From: JAICJR01 sp963848495
GTDB taxonomy: Bacteria > Actinomycetota > Thermoleophilia > Solirubrobacterales > Thermoleophilaceae
DNA length: 64,000 nt
Direction of reading: 5' to 3'
NCBI GenBank assembly: GCA_963848495.1
Contig: CAWKDV010000003.1
Coordinates: 124,001-188,000, forward strand
Part shown: one piece after another, positions 50,007 through 58,959 of the stretch
Numbering within the stretch: the first letter of the stretch is position 1
Layout: every line of letters begins with the position of its first letter
The notes under the pieces: generated by a model
Database searches by the model: none
What the model saw: only the letters and a program-made list of their open reading frames with translations
Told to the model about the DNA's origin: nothing
Program-made: the position numbers and the translations under genes

Positions 50007-52175
50007 GTGGCGCCGGGTACGCAGCGACCCAGTGCGCCCCGGCTGATCCTCCTGCTCGCCCTGGCCGTCTCCGGTTGGTGCACCTGCGGCAGCGCGCTGG
50101 CGGGCACGGCGGCGCCGGGCGCGCCGAGCAGCCCGCCCGACTGGGCGCCGGCAAACAAGGACGGCTTCGGCACCGCCACCGGCACGCAGAGCAAGGTCTG
50201 GTACACGCTCCAGAACGGCGAGCTGACCGAGGTCTACAACCCGAACCTCGGCACTCCGAGCGTGCGCGACCTGCAGTTCATCGTCTCGGACGGGAAGACC
50301 TTCGCCGAGCGTGAGACCGCTGCGACGCGCCACCGCCTCCGCCTGGCCGACCCCCGCAGCCTCACCTACACGCAGATCAACACGGGCCGGGACTACCGGC
50401 TGACCAAGACCTACGTGACCGACCCTACGCGCAGCACCCTGCTCGTGAAGGTCCACTTCCGGTCGCTCACGGGCAAGCGGCTCAAGCTCTACGTGCTCTA
50501 CGACCCGTCGCTCTCGAACGACGGCAGCGATGACTCCGGCACGACCTCGGGGAGCACGCTGCTCGCGTCGGACGGCTCCACGGCCAGCGCCCTCAGCGCC
50601 TCCCCCGCCTTCAAGCGCAGCTCCAACGGCTATCTCGGCACGAGCGACGGCTGGCAGGACCTGAAGGGCGACTTCCACATGGACTGGACCTACCCCTCCG
50701 CGCCCAAGGGCAACCTGGTGCAGACGGCGCAGACCAGGCTCACCGGCCTGCGCGGAAGCCGCGACATGACGCTCGCGCTCGGCTTCGGGGACACGACGAA
50801 GGCCGCGTCCGCCGCGGCCGGCGGATCGCTGAGCGACGGCTTCGGCGAGATCTCGTCCGCCTACGCCGCCGGCTGGCACCGCTACCTCGCCGGGCTCAGC
50901 CCCGAGCCGGCAAGCGCCAAGCCGTTCGGCCCGGAGTACGACGTCTCGCTGATGACCCTGGCCGCCCACGAGGACAAGACCTACCGCGGCGCGTTCATCG
51001 CCTCGCCCACGATGCCCTGGGTCTGGGGCCAGGGGCTCGAGCAGCCCGTGTCGGGCGCCTACCACCTGGTCTGGGCGCGCGACCTCTACCAGATCGCGAC
51101 AGGGCTGCTGGCAGCCGGCGACCGTGCCGCCGCCGAGCGCGCGCTCGGCTACCTGTTCGACCGCCAGCAGAAGGCCGACGGCTCGTTCCCGCAGAACACG
51201 ACAGTCGACGGCACGCCGCACTGGGGCAGCCTCCAGATGGACGAGGTCGGTGACCCGATCCTGCTCGCCTGGCAGCTCGGCCGCACGGACTCGGCCACCT
51301 ACTCGGCCCACATCAAGCCCGCCGCCGACTTCATCGTGGCCAACGGCCCCTCCTCCCCCGAGGAGCGCTGGGAGAACCAGGCGGGCTGGTCGCCGGCCAC
51401 GATCGCCGCCGAGGTGGCGGCCCTGGTCTGCGCCGCCGACATAGCGCGCCACAACGGCGACACGGCCTCGGCCGACAGGTACGACGCGATCGCGGACGAC
51501 TGGCAGAAGAACGTCGACGCCTGGACCGCCACGACCAACGGCCCGTACTCGCCGAAGCCCTACTACCTGCGCCTGACCAAGGACGGCAAGCCGAACGCGG
51601 GCACCCCCTACTCGGTCGGGGACGGCGGCCCGTCGGCGGCGGACCAGCGCTCGATCGTGCACCCGAGCTACCTGGAACTGGTGCGGCTCGGCCTCAAGGC
51701 GCCCGACGACCCGACCGTGCTCAACACGATGTCGGTGGTCGACTCCAAGCTCGGCGTCTCCACGCCGAACGGCACCTTCTGGCATCGCTACGAGTTCGAC
51801 GGCTACGGCGAGACGCGCGACGGCGGCCCCTGGAACACGAGTGACCCGGACACGTTCGGGACGACCGGGCGGATCTGGCCGATCTTCGCGGGCGAGCGAG
51901 GCGAATACGAGCTGCTCGCCGGCCGCTCGGCCGGTTCACAGCTGGCGGCTCTCGCCGGCGCCGCCAACGACGGCTACCTGATCCCCGAGCAGGTGTGGGA
52001 CGACAACCCGCCGTCGGGACAGCCCGGCTTCCAGCGCGGCGAGGGCAGCTTCTCGGCCACGCCGCTGGCCTGGTCCCACGCGCAGTTCGTGAGGCTCGCC
52101 TGGTCGATCCAGGCGGGCCACCCGGTGGAGCAGCCGCGGATCGTGGCCTGCCGCTACAGGGCAGCCTGCAAATAG
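50007..52175 (+). CDS. Secreted GH15 glucoamylase/glucodextranase
   Basis: A 722-residue exported glycoside hydrolase. A signal peptide is followed by a beta-sandwich glucodextranase N-terminal domain (VWYTLQNGELTEVYNPNLGTPSVRDLQF) and then an (alpha/alpha)6 barrel. The barrel has HLVWARDLYQIATGLLAAGD, general-acid segment SPEERWENQAGWSPATIAAE (Glu near 452-456) and late conserved GFQRGEGSFSATPLAWSHAQFV. It releases glucose from the ends of alpha-glucans or dextran. GTG start. The stop overlaps the opposing USP gene tail-to-tail by 22 bases. Confidence 0.9.
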   Translation: MAPGTQRPSAPRLILLLALAVSGWCTCGSALAGTAAPGAPSSPPDWAPANKDGFGTATGTQSKVWYTLQNGELTEVYNPNLGTPSVRDLQFIVSDGKTFAERETAATRHRLRLADPRSLTYTQINTGRDYRLTKTYVTDPTRSTLLVKVHFRSLTGKRLKLYVLYDPSLSNDGSDDSGTTSGSTLLASDGSTASALSASPAFKRSSNGYLGTSDGWQDLKGDFHMDWTYPSAPKGNLVQTAQTRLTGLRGSRDMTLALGFGDTTKAASAAAGGSLSDGFGEISSAYAAGWHRYLAGLSPEPASAKPFGPEYDVSLMTLAAHEDKTYRGAFIASPTMPWVWGQGLEQPVSGAYHLVWARDLYQIATGLLAAGDRAAAERALGYLFDRQQKADGSFPQNTTVDGTPHWGSLQMDEVGDPILLAWQLGRTDSATYSAHIKPAADFIVANGPSSPEERWENQAGWSPATIAAEVAALVCAADIARHNGDTASADRYDAIADDWQKNVDAWTATTNGPYSPKPYYLRLTKDGKPNAGTPYSVGDGGPSAADQRSIVHPSYLELVRLGLKAPDDPTVLNTMSVVDSKLGVSTPNGTFWHRYEFDGYGETRDGGPWNTSDPDTFGTTGRIWPIFAGERGEYELLAGRSAGSQLAALAGAANDGYLIPEQVWDDNPPSGQPGFQRGEGSFSATPLAWSHAQFVRLAWSIQAGHPVEQPRIVACRYRAACK

Positions 52176-52708
52176 CGCGGCGCCGGACTCTCCTCGTCGG
52201 CGCGCAGCACCACGATCTCCCCGGGAGCCTGCTCGAGCAGCCAGGCCACGTCCTCGGCGGAGAAGCCGGAGCTGTTGCGCGTGGCCGCAGGCACGACGAG
52301 CCGGTCGTAGCGCTCCTCCGCCAGCAGCCGCCGCAGAGCGTGGCGAGGCGAGCGCCCCGTCTCGATGCGCGAGTCCACCGGCACCCCCATCCAGGCGGCG
52401 CGCTGCTCGATCGCGTCGAGCAGGGGCATCGCGGCCTCGCACTCGCGCGGGAGCGGCGCCTCGAGCGAGAGGTGGAGGGGCACCGTGACGACGTAGACGG
52501 GCACGAGCGTGGCTCCCTCCGCGCGCGCCAGGCGCAACGTGGCGTCGAGCGCCGGGCGCGACACGGTGTCGCCGAGGAAGGGGAACAGGATCCGCCCGGC
52601 GGGCGGCGTGATGCGGTTCGGCGCCTTCTCCGGATGGCGCCAGCGCAGCGCCAGTACGACGAGGCCGGCCACGACGAGGACGGCGACGACTATCAGGACC
52701 ACGATCAC
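52154..52708 (-). CDS. Membrane-anchored universal stress protein in the kdp operon
   Basis: A 184-residue protein with one N-terminal helix (VVLIVVAVLVVAGLVVLAL) and a cytoplasmic USP-like alpha/beta domain (RILFPFLGDTVSRPALDATLRLA, ATLVPVYVVTVP, RYDRLVVPAATR). The full ATP-binding GxxGx9GSxx motif is not evident. The GTG overlaps the KdpD-N stop (GTGA) and AAAGGAG precedes it. As the last gene of the kdp operon it probably works with the KdpD sensor, which itself contains a USP domain. Confidence 0.8.
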   Translation of the reverse strand: MIVVLIVVAVLVVAGLVVLALRWRHPEKAPNRITPPAGRILFPFLGDTVSRPALDATLRLARAEGATLVPVYVVTVPLHLSLEAPLPRECEAAMPLLDAIEQRAAWMGVPVDSRIETGRSPRHALRRLLAEERYDRLVVPAATRNSSGFSAEDVAWLLEQAPGEIVVLRADEESPAPRYLQAAL

Positions 52709-53817
52709 GCCGGCTCCTTTCCGTTCGTGCGCTGGGTGCGGTCGGTGACGATGCGGATGTCCACACCGGGCATGTGCTCGAGCAGCTTCTCCGGCAGCGA
52801 CACGCCGAAGCGGCGCAGGCCGGCGGCGGAGCGCGGCTTGCCGATCAGCACGTAGGTGGTGCCGCGCTCGGCGCCCACCCGCCCGGCCGTCTCCGCCACG
52901 TCGCGGCCCTCCTCGACGATCAGGTGCGCGCCGAGGGCGGCCGCCAGCTTGCGCAGCGCGGCGAGCTGCTCCTGCTCGTCCCCATTCGGCGACGAGCCGG
53001 GCTTCTTCACGTAGAGGAGGTCGAGCTCGGCGCCGAGCCGCTGCGCCGAGCGCCAGGCGCGCCGCGCCAGCCGCTGCGACGACGGGCGCGCGGCCACGAG
53101 CGCGAGGAGGCGCTCGCCGACGGCCTGGGACGACGCCCCGGCCACCCGGTCCTCGCGGGTGCTCGCCGGCTCGGGGACGATGCGCTTGGCCTCGACGTCC
53201 TCCGCCACCTGGCGCAGCGCCACCTCGCGCAGCGCCGCGAGGTTCTCCAGCTTGAAGAAGTTGTTGAGCGCCGCTTCCACGCGCGCCTGCGGGTAGACCT
53301 TCCCCTCCTGGAGGCGCTGGATGAGCGCCTGCGGAGTGAGGTCCACGAGCACGACCTCGTCGGCGGTGGCGAGCACGGAGTCCGGGAAGGTCTCGCGCAC
53401 GCGCACGCCGGTGAGCTCGGCCACCTGGTCGTTGAGGCTCTCGAGGTGCTGCACGTTCACGGTGGAGAAGACGTCGATGCCGGCGGCCAGCAGGTCCTCG
53501 ATGTCCTGGTAGCGCTTGTCGTGCTCTAGACCGGGCGGGTTCGTGTGGGCGAGCTCGTCGACGAGACAGAGCTCGGGCGCCCGCTGCAGCACGGCGGGCA
53601 GGTCCATCTCGTCGACCGAAGCGTCGCGGTAGGCCACCCGCCGCCGCGGCACGGTCTCGAGGCCGGCCGCCATCGCGATGGTCTCCGGCCGCTCGTGCGG
53701 CTCGAGGTAGCCGAGCACGACGTTGCGGCCCGCCGCCGCCTCGGCGTGGCCCTCCTGGAGCATGCGGTAGGTCTTGCCGACTCCGGCCGCCATGCCCAGG
53801 AAGATCTTGTAGCTCAC
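52705..53817 (-). CDS. kdpD: KdpD N-terminal sensor protein (no kinase domain)
   Basis: A 370-residue stand-alone version of the N-terminal part of KdpD. The KdpD domain has Walker A GMAAGVGKTY (residues 8-17) and Walker B LCLVDELAHTNPPG, then the conserved YQDIEDLLAAGIDVFSTVNVQHLESL. A USP-like domain follows from about residue 230. It ends there: no membrane helices and no histidine kinase, which in E. coli KdpD follow in the same chain of nearly 900 residues. The missing half is at 60147-61526. GTG start overlapping the previous gene; GTGA into the USP gene. Confidence 0.88.
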   Translation of the reverse strand: MSYKIFLGMAAGVGKTYRMLQEGHAEAAAGRNVVLGYLEPHERPETIAMAAGLETVPRRRVAYRDASVDEMDLPAVLQRAPELCLVDELAHTNPPGLEHDKRYQDIEDLLAAGIDVFSTVNVQHLESLNDQVAELTGVRVRETFPDSVLATADEVVLVDLTPQALIQRLQEGKVYPQARVEAALNNFFKLENLAALREVALRQVAEDVEAKRIVPEPASTREDRVAGASSQAVGERLLALVAARPSSQRLARRAWRSAQRLGAELDLLYVKKPGSSPNGDEQEQLAALRKLAAALGAHLIVEEGRDVAETAGRVGAERGTTYVLIGKPRSAAGLRRFGVSLPEKLLEHMPGVDIRIVTDRTQRTNGKEPA

Positions 53818-54311
53818 CAGTTCGCCTCTTCCGGCGCTGCGTTGAGACGCTCGCTCGCCTCAATGATCGCGGCTGCCAGCTCTTCCCGGCTGCCCAGCCC
53901 GAACAGCGGCCGCTCGGGATCCGTGAGCAGCAGCACCGCCTGGGCCATGCCCTGCGGGCGCACCGGCCCGCCGTCGCGCAGCCGCTCCGCCAGGTCGGCG
54001 AGCAGTGGGCGTGCCGCGCGCACGTTGCGGCGGTTGACGGGCACCGCGGCGCTGAAGAGTGGGCGGCGGCTGAGCGCCCCGCGGAGCAGGTCGTCGATCG
54101 AATCGGCCACCACGCCACGAGTGCGCTTGGCGGTGAGCTGGCCCGCGCGGAGCGCCAGCTCCCGGCTCGCGACCGACGAGGCGCCGTTCGCCAGCGCGCG
54201 CGTCAGCCGGTCGCGCGACCACCAGACGCGGGTTCTGAGGCCGAAAGCGCGAAGCCGGCCAAGGCCGACTTCGGTTGCCTGCAGCTCGCCGATGCGCGGG
54301 ACGGCTTCCAT
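53814..54311 (-). CDS. Uncharacterised kdp-operon protein (paralogue of 59647-60066)
   Basis: A 165-residue, mostly helical, Arg/Ala-rich soluble protein of unknown function. Characteristic segments are RAGQLTAKRTRGVVAD and LLADLAERLRDGGPVRPQGM followed by LLLTDPERPLF. The protein encoded at 59647-60066 repeats the same pattern, so the two are paralogues flanking the kdp genes. It lies 2 bases after kdpB and overlaps KdpD-N by GTGA, so it is certainly co-transcribed. A regulatory or assembly role for potassium uptake is inferred from context only. Confidence 0.72.
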   Translation of the reverse strand: MEAVPRIGELQATEVGLGRLRAFGLRTRVWWSRDRLTRALANGASSVASRELALRAGQLTAKRTRGVVADSIDDLLRGALSRRPLFSAAVPVNRRNVRAARPLLADLAERLRDGGPVRPQGMAQAVLLLTDPERPLFGLGSREELAAAIIEASERLNAAPEEANW

Positions 54312-54313
54312 CG

Positions 54314-56377
54314 CTAGGCCCCGAACACCCCGTGGATCAGCAGGTCGAGCAGCTTGATACCGAGGAAGGGCGCGATCAGCCCGCCCAACCCGTAGATCAG
54401 CAGGTTCCGCCGCAGGAGCACGGTGGCGCCCACCGGCCGGTAACGCACGCCCCGGAGCGCCAGCGGCACGAGCAGCGGAATGACCAGCGCGTTGAAGACG
54501 ACCGCGGAGATGATCGCCGACTGCGGCGTGCCCAGGTGCATCAGGTTGAGCTTGTCGAGCGGCCCCGTGCTGTGTCCGCTGGCCGCGTAGGTCGCCGCGA
54601 ACATCGCTGGCAGGATGGCGAAGTACTTGGCCACGTCGTTGGCGATCGAGAAGGTGGTCAGGGCACCGCGCGTGATCAAGAGCTGCTTGCCTACCTCGAC
54701 GATCTCGATCAGCTTCGTGGGGTTCGAGTCGAGGTCGACCATGTTGCCCGCCTCGCGCGCAGCCTGGGTGCCGGTGTTCATGGCCACGCCGACGTCGGCC
54801 TGCGCCAGCGCCGGAGCGTCGTTGGTGCCGTCGCCCGTCATTGCCACCAGCCGGCCGTCGTCCTGCTGCTTCTTGATCAGCTCGAGCTTGGCCTCGGGCG
54901 TGGCCTCCGCGAGGAAGTCGTCGACTCCCGCCTCCTCGGCGATCTTCGCCGCGGTGAGGCGGTTGTCGCCCGTGATCATCACGGTGCGGATGCCCATCGC
55001 CCGCAGCTGCTCGAAGCGGTGGCGTATGCCCTCCTTGATCGTGTCCTTCAGGTACACGACGCCGAGCACCTGGTTGTCGCGCGCCACGGCGAGGGGCGTA
55101 CCGCCCTCGCGGCCGATGCGGTCGAGCTCCGGCCTGAGCTCCGGCGGCGCCTGGCCGCCGTCGGCGGACACCCAGGTGAGGATCGCGTCGCCGGCGCCCT
55201 TGCGCAGACGCGTGCCGTCGAAGTCCACACCGCTCATGCGCGTCTCGGCGGTGAATGGGACGAAACGCGCCTCGAGCTGGTGCAGGTCGTGCTCGCGCAC
55301 GCCGAAGGACTTGGCGAGCACGACGATCGAGCGTCCCTCGGGCGTCTCGTCGGCGAGCGACGAGAGCTGCGCCGCCTCGGCCAGCTCCTGCTCGCTCACG
55401 CCCGGCATCGGTATGAACGCGGCGGCCTGGCGGTTGCCGAGCGTGATCGTGCCTGTCTTGTCGAGCAGCAGCACGTCGACGTCCCCGGACGCCTCCACCG
55501 CGCGGCCCGAGAGCGCGAGCACGTTGCGGCGCACCAGCCGGTCCATGCCGGCGATGCCGATGGCCGACAGGAGCGCGCCGATCGTGGTGGGGATCAGCGC
55601 TACCAGCAGGGCGATGAGCGTGGTGACCGACAGCGTGGTGTCCGAGTAGAGCGCGAACGGGCGCAGCGACACCACCACCAGCAGGAAGACGAGCGTCAGG
55701 CCGGCGAGCAGGATGCCGAGCGCGATCTCGTTCGGCGTCTTGCGCCGCTCGGCGCCCTCCACGAGCGAGATCATGCGGTCGAGGAAGCTCTTGCCGGGCT
55801 CCTGGGTGATCTCGACGACGATCCGGTCGGACAGCACCCGCGTGCCGCCGGTCACCGCCGAGCGGTCGCCGCCCGCCTCGCGGATCACCGGCGCGGACTC
55901 GCCCGTGATCGCCGACTCGTCCACCGAGGCGATGCCCTCGACCACGGTGCCGTCGCCGGGGATCAGCTCACCGGACTCGACCACCACCATGTCGCCCCTC
56001 TCGAGCTCGCTCGCCGGCTTGGTCGCGCCGTCGGTCATGCGCGCCGTGGTCTCGGTGCGCATCGCGCGCAGAGTGGCCGCCTGGGCGCGGCCGCGCCCCT
56101 CGGCCAGGGCCTCCGCCAGGTTGGCGAACACGACCGTCAGCCAGAGCCAGATCGCCACGCTGAACGTGAACCACGAGGGCTCGTGGCCGCCACCGAGCGG
56201 CTTGCCGCCGAAGAGCTGGATCAGCCAGGCGACGGTGGTGATCACGGCGCCGATCTCGACGACGAACATCACGGGGTTGCGGAGCTGGATGCGAGGATCG
56301 AGCTTGCGGAAGGAGTCGATCGTGGCGGGAACCAGGATCGAGCGCTCGAACAGCGACTTCGACTTGCGTTCGCTCAT
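54314..56377 (-). CDS. kdpB: Potassium-transporting ATPase subunit KdpB
   Basis: A 687-residue P-type ATPase subunit that hydrolyses ATP for high-affinity K+ uptake. It has the actuator TGES motif (DESAITGESAPVIREAGGDRS), the phosphorylation site LLLDKTGTITLGNR, the GDGTNDAPALAQADVGVAMN hinge and the C-terminal helices. Length is normal. The ATG overlaps the kdpC stop (ATGA). Unusually it follows kdpC rather than kdpA. Confidence 0.96.
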   Translation of the reverse strand: MSERKSKSLFERSILVPATIDSFRKLDPRIQLRNPVMFVVEIGAVITTVAWLIQLFGGKPLGGGHEPSWFTFSVAIWLWLTVVFANLAEALAEGRGRAQAATLRAMRTETTARMTDGATKPASELERGDMVVVESGELIPGDGTVVEGIASVDESAITGESAPVIREAGGDRSAVTGGTRVLSDRIVVEITQEPGKSFLDRMISLVEGAERRKTPNEIALGILLAGLTLVFLLVVVSLRPFALYSDTTLSVTTLIALLVALIPTTIGALLSAIGIAGMDRLVRRNVLALSGRAVEASGDVDVLLLDKTGTITLGNRQAAAFIPMPGVSEQELAEAAQLSSLADETPEGRSIVVLAKSFGVREHDLHQLEARFVPFTAETRMSGVDFDGTRLRKGAGDAILTWVSADGGQAPPELRPELDRIGREGGTPLAVARDNQVLGVVYLKDTIKEGIRHRFEQLRAMGIRTVMITGDNRLTAAKIAEEAGVDDFLAEATPEAKLELIKKQQDDGRLVAMTGDGTNDAPALAQADVGVAMNTGTQAAREAGNMVDLDSNPTKLIEIVEVGKQLLITRGALTTFSIANDVAKYFAILPAMFAATYAASGHSTGPLDKLNLMHLGTPQSAIISAVVFNALVIPLLVPLALRGVRYRPVGATVLLRRNLLIYGLGGLIAPFLGIKLLDLLIHGVFGA

Positions 56378-56961
56378 TTGGCCAGCCTGTCCAGGGCGAG
56401 GTTCAGCCCGAGGACGTTGACGCCGGGCTCGCCCAACAACCCGAGGAAGCGTCCGTCCGTGTTGTCCTTGATCAGCTTCTGCACCGTGCCGAACGGCAGG
56501 CTGCGCACGGCCGCGATGCGGTGCGCCTGGATCGCGGCGTTGGCCTGTGAGATCTGCGGGTCGACGCCGGAGGCGGAGCTCGTCACGGCATCGACGGGGA
56601 CGTCGTGGGCCGTCAGACCGGGGTCGAAGGGCCGCTCGAGCCTCAGGTACGACTGCAGGCTCGCCCTGAAGGTGTCCCGCGCGTCCTTGCTGTTCGGCCC
56701 GAGGTTGGTGAAGGCGCTGGCCGCGGCGTTGTACTTCGTGAGGGTGGAGGGCCGCCCCTGGAAGTAGCGCTTGTCGCCCTTGAAGTCCTGGCCAATCAGC
56801 TTCGAGCCGACGAGCTTGCCGTTCACGGAGACCTTCTCGCCGTTGGCGCGCCCGTGGAAGGCGACCTGCGAGGCGCCGGTGACCACCAGCGGGTAGGCGA
56901 GCCCGCACAGCACGGTGATGACGAGGACGGCGAGGACGGATGAGATCAGGTCGCGGCGCAT
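56374..56961 (-). CDS. kdpC: Potassium-transporting ATPase subunit KdpC
   Basis: A 195-residue single-pass subunit. The N-terminal helix (ISSVLAVLVITVLCGLAYPLVVTGASQ) is followed by the typical GSKLIGQDFKGDKRYFQGRPS segment and, near the end, HRIAAVRSLPFGTVQKLI and LGEPGVNVLGLNLALD. It stabilises the KdpFABC complex and raises ATP affinity in the known system. Placed between kdpA and kdpB here, with one base between the kdpA stop and its ATG. Confidence 0.95.
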   Translation of the reverse strand: MRRDLISSVLAVLVITVLCGLAYPLVVTGASQVAFHGRANGEKVSVNGKLVGSKLIGQDFKGDKRYFQGRPSTLTKYNAAASAFTNLGPNSKDARDTFRASLQSYLRLERPFDPGLTAHDVPVDAVTSSASGVDPQISQANAAIQAHRIAAVRSLPFGTVQKLIKDNTDGRFLGLLGEPGVNVLGLNLALDRLAK

Positions 56962-56962
56962 G

Positions 56963-58714
56963 TCAGAAGAGCTGGTTGGTCAGGCCCTGCACGACGGGAC
57001 CGAGCAGGAGCGCGGGGAAGAAGGTCAGGGCGCCGACGAGGACGATCACTCCGATCAGCAGCACCACGAACGTCGGCGTGTCGGTGCGCATCGTGCCGGG
57101 GCCGGCCGGGTGCACCTTCTTGCCGGCGAGCGCGCCGGCCACGGCGAGCACGAGGATGATCGGCGCGAAGCGCGCGAACACCATCGTCAGCCCGCCCATG
57201 ATGTCGGCGAGCTTCACGCCGTGGGCGCCCACGTTGCCGGCGTTGGGCTGGATGTAGCCCGTGTAGCCGGCCCAGGCCGAGCCGTTGTTGTTGGCCTGCG
57301 ACAGGTAGGCGTAGAGGTTCTCGGAGAAGCCGTTCGGGCCGCTGGCTGAGATCGACTGCCGCCCGGCCGGGCTGGCGATCGCGGCGCTGGCGGTCATCAA
57401 GACGGTGAGGGGGGTGAACAGGGCCGCCAGCGAGACGAGCTTGATGTCCCGCGCGCCGATCTTCTTGCCGAGGTACTCGGGCGTGCGGCCCACCATCAGG
57501 CCGCCGATGAAGACCGACAGGAGGACGAAGATCAGCATCGAGTAGAGCCCGGTGCCGACGCCGCCGAAGACCACCTCGCTCATGCCGAGGTTCGAGAAGG
57601 GCACGGCGCCGCCGATCCCCGTCAGGGACTCCATCGCCCCGTTCACGGCGCCGCAAGATGTGACGGTTGTGATCGCGGCCCAGAGGCCGGTGTTCGCGAT
57701 CCCGAAGCGCTGCTCCTTGCCCTCGAGGTTGCCGCCGGTCGAGCCGTGGAAGCTGTGGGTGCTGACGCCGGCCAGGTGCTGCGCCGGTGTGCCGTGCTGC
57801 TCGGCGGTGTAGATCACCGCGACGCCGATCACGAACAGGATCAGCATCGCCGAGAAGATCGCCCAGCCCTGCCGGCGGCTGCCGACCATGCGACCGTACG
57901 TGTACGTGAGCGAGGCCGGGATCGCCAGGATCGCCAGCATCTCGATGAAGTTGGAGAAGCCGGTGGGGTTCTCGAACGGGTAGGCCGAGTTGGCGTTGAA
58001 GAAGCCGCCGCCGTTGGTGCCGAGCTCCTTGATGATCTCCTGCGAGGCCACCGGCCCGAACGGGATCGACTGCGTGCCGCCGACCAGCGTGTGCGCGGTC
58101 GCATAGCTGGCGAAGTTCTGGATCACGCCCTGCGAGACGAGCACGAGCGCACCGACGATCGAGATCGGCAGCAGGATGTAGAGGTTGGTCCTGATGAAGT
58201 CCTGCCAGAAGTTGCCGAGGCTCTTGCCGCCGCGCGCCCGGATGCCGCGGATCAGCGCGACCACCACGACGATGCCCACCGCGGCCGAGACGAAGTTCTG
58301 CACCGCCAGTCCGGCCATCTGGCTGAAGTAGGTCATCGTCGTCTCGCCGCCGTAGTACTGCCAGTTCGTGTTGGTCACGAACGACGAGACGGTGTTGAAG
58401 GTCACGTCCCAGGTGCCCGAGTGGAAGCCCTGCGGGTTCCACGGGTGCAGCGTCTGGGTGCGCAGGATCACGTAGAGCGCGAGCCAGAACAGCCCCGAGA
58501 AGACGAGCAGCGTGCGCGCGTAGCGCTTCCAGTCCTGCTCCTCCTCCGGATCGACGCGGATCAGGCGGTAGATCAGGCGCTCGACGGGCGCGACCACCGG
58601 CGTGAGGAACACGCGCTCCCCCGAGAAGACCTTGGCCATGTAACCGCCGAGCAGCGGCACGATGGCCGTCAGCACGACCAGGAAGAGGACGATCTGGAGC
58701 CAGCCCTGGGGCAT
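56963..58714 (-). CDS. kdpA: Potassium-transporting ATPase subunit KdpA
   Basis: A 583-residue channel-like subunit that binds and translocates K+. The four pore-loop repeats of the SKT superfamily are recognisable, e.g. NTVSSFVTNTNWQYYGGE and ELGTNGGGFFNANSAYPFENPT. Roughly ten helices. The ATG is directly adjacent to the kdpF stop. Its stop is one base from kdpC. Confidence 0.96.
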   Translation of the reverse strand: MPQGWLQIVLFLVVLTAIVPLLGGYMAKVFSGERVFLTPVVAPVERLIYRLIRVDPEEEQDWKRYARTLLVFSGLFWLALYVILRTQTLHPWNPQGFHSGTWDVTFNTVSSFVTNTNWQYYGGETTMTYFSQMAGLAVQNFVSAAVGIVVVVALIRGIRARGGKSLGNFWQDFIRTNLYILLPISIVGALVLVSQGVIQNFASYATAHTLVGGTQSIPFGPVASQEIIKELGTNGGGFFNANSAYPFENPTGFSNFIEMLAILAIPASLTYTYGRMVGSRRQGWAIFSAMLILFVIGVAVIYTAEQHGTPAQHLAGVSTHSFHGSTGGNLEGKEQRFGIANTGLWAAITTVTSCGAVNGAMESLTGIGGAVPFSNLGMSEVVFGGVGTGLYSMLIFVLLSVFIGGLMVGRTPEYLGKKIGARDIKLVSLAALFTPLTVLMTASAAIASPAGRQSISASGPNGFSENLYAYLSQANNNGSAWAGYTGYIQPNAGNVGAHGVKLADIMGGLTMVFARFAPIILVLAVAGALAGKKVHPAGPGTMRTDTPTFVVLLIGVIVLVGALTFFPALLLGPVVQGLTNQLF

Positions 58715-58804
58715 CTAGAAACGCTCCCCGCGGACCAGCGCGTAGACCAGGTAGATGAAGACGACGGCCGATACGGCGAGGCCGAACGCGTCGGCCCCGC
58801 TCAT
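58715..58804 (-). CDS. kdpF: Potassium-transporting ATPase small subunit KdpF
   Basis: A 29-residue membrane peptide: short N-terminus, one hydrophobic helix (FGLAVSAVVFIYLVYALV) and a basic RGERF end, the usual KdpF layout. It ends directly before the kdpA ATG. Its own ATG overlaps the stop of another tiny membrane ORF by ATGA. KdpF stabilises the complex in E. coli. Confidence 0.9.
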   Translation of the reverse strand: MSGADAFGLAVSAVVFIYLVYALVRGERF

Positions 58805-58881
58805 ATCCGCTCCAACAGGTTGAGGCTGAAGATGAGGATGGCGAAGGCCGCCACTCCCATCGCAATCGCCAGTGCATCCAT
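58801..58881 (-). CDS. 26-residue membrane peptide, first ORF of the kdp operon
   Basis: An ATG-started ORF of 26 codons encoding a single hydrophobic helix (ALAIAMGVAAFAILIFSLNL) ending in LERI. Its TGA overlaps the kdpF ATG (ATGA), so translation of the two is coupled. It begins about 31 bases after the expected transcription start of the kdp promoter. A GTG one codon upstream is an alternative start. It resembles KdpF in size and topology and may be a second small subunit, a regulatory peptide or a leader. No clear Shine-Dalgarno. Confidence 0.6.
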   Translation of the reverse strand: MDALAIAMGVAAFAILIFSLNLLERI

Positions 58882-58918
58882 CACGACTTCGATGATGGGA
58901 TGCGCGGCGTTACGGCGG

Positions 58919-58947
58919 CATAGAGATTCGGCCGCCCGGTATGTCAA
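58919..58947 (-). promoter_or_regulatory. kdp operon promoter (TTGACA-N17-TCTATG)
   Basis: On the minus strand a perfect -35 TTGACA (58942-58947) and a TCTATG -10 (58919-58924) are separated by exactly 17 bases. It lies just after the kdpE stop and upstream of the 26-residue ORF and kdpF. KdpE probably binds immediately upstream, within the end of its own gene. Confidence 0.72.
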
Positions 58948-58959
58948 TCGCGGTACAGC

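Noticed and set aside
54275..56767. An 830-codon plus-strand frame opposite kdpB/kdpC
   Set aside because: Shadow of genuine kdp genes; composition is unlike any protein in the window.
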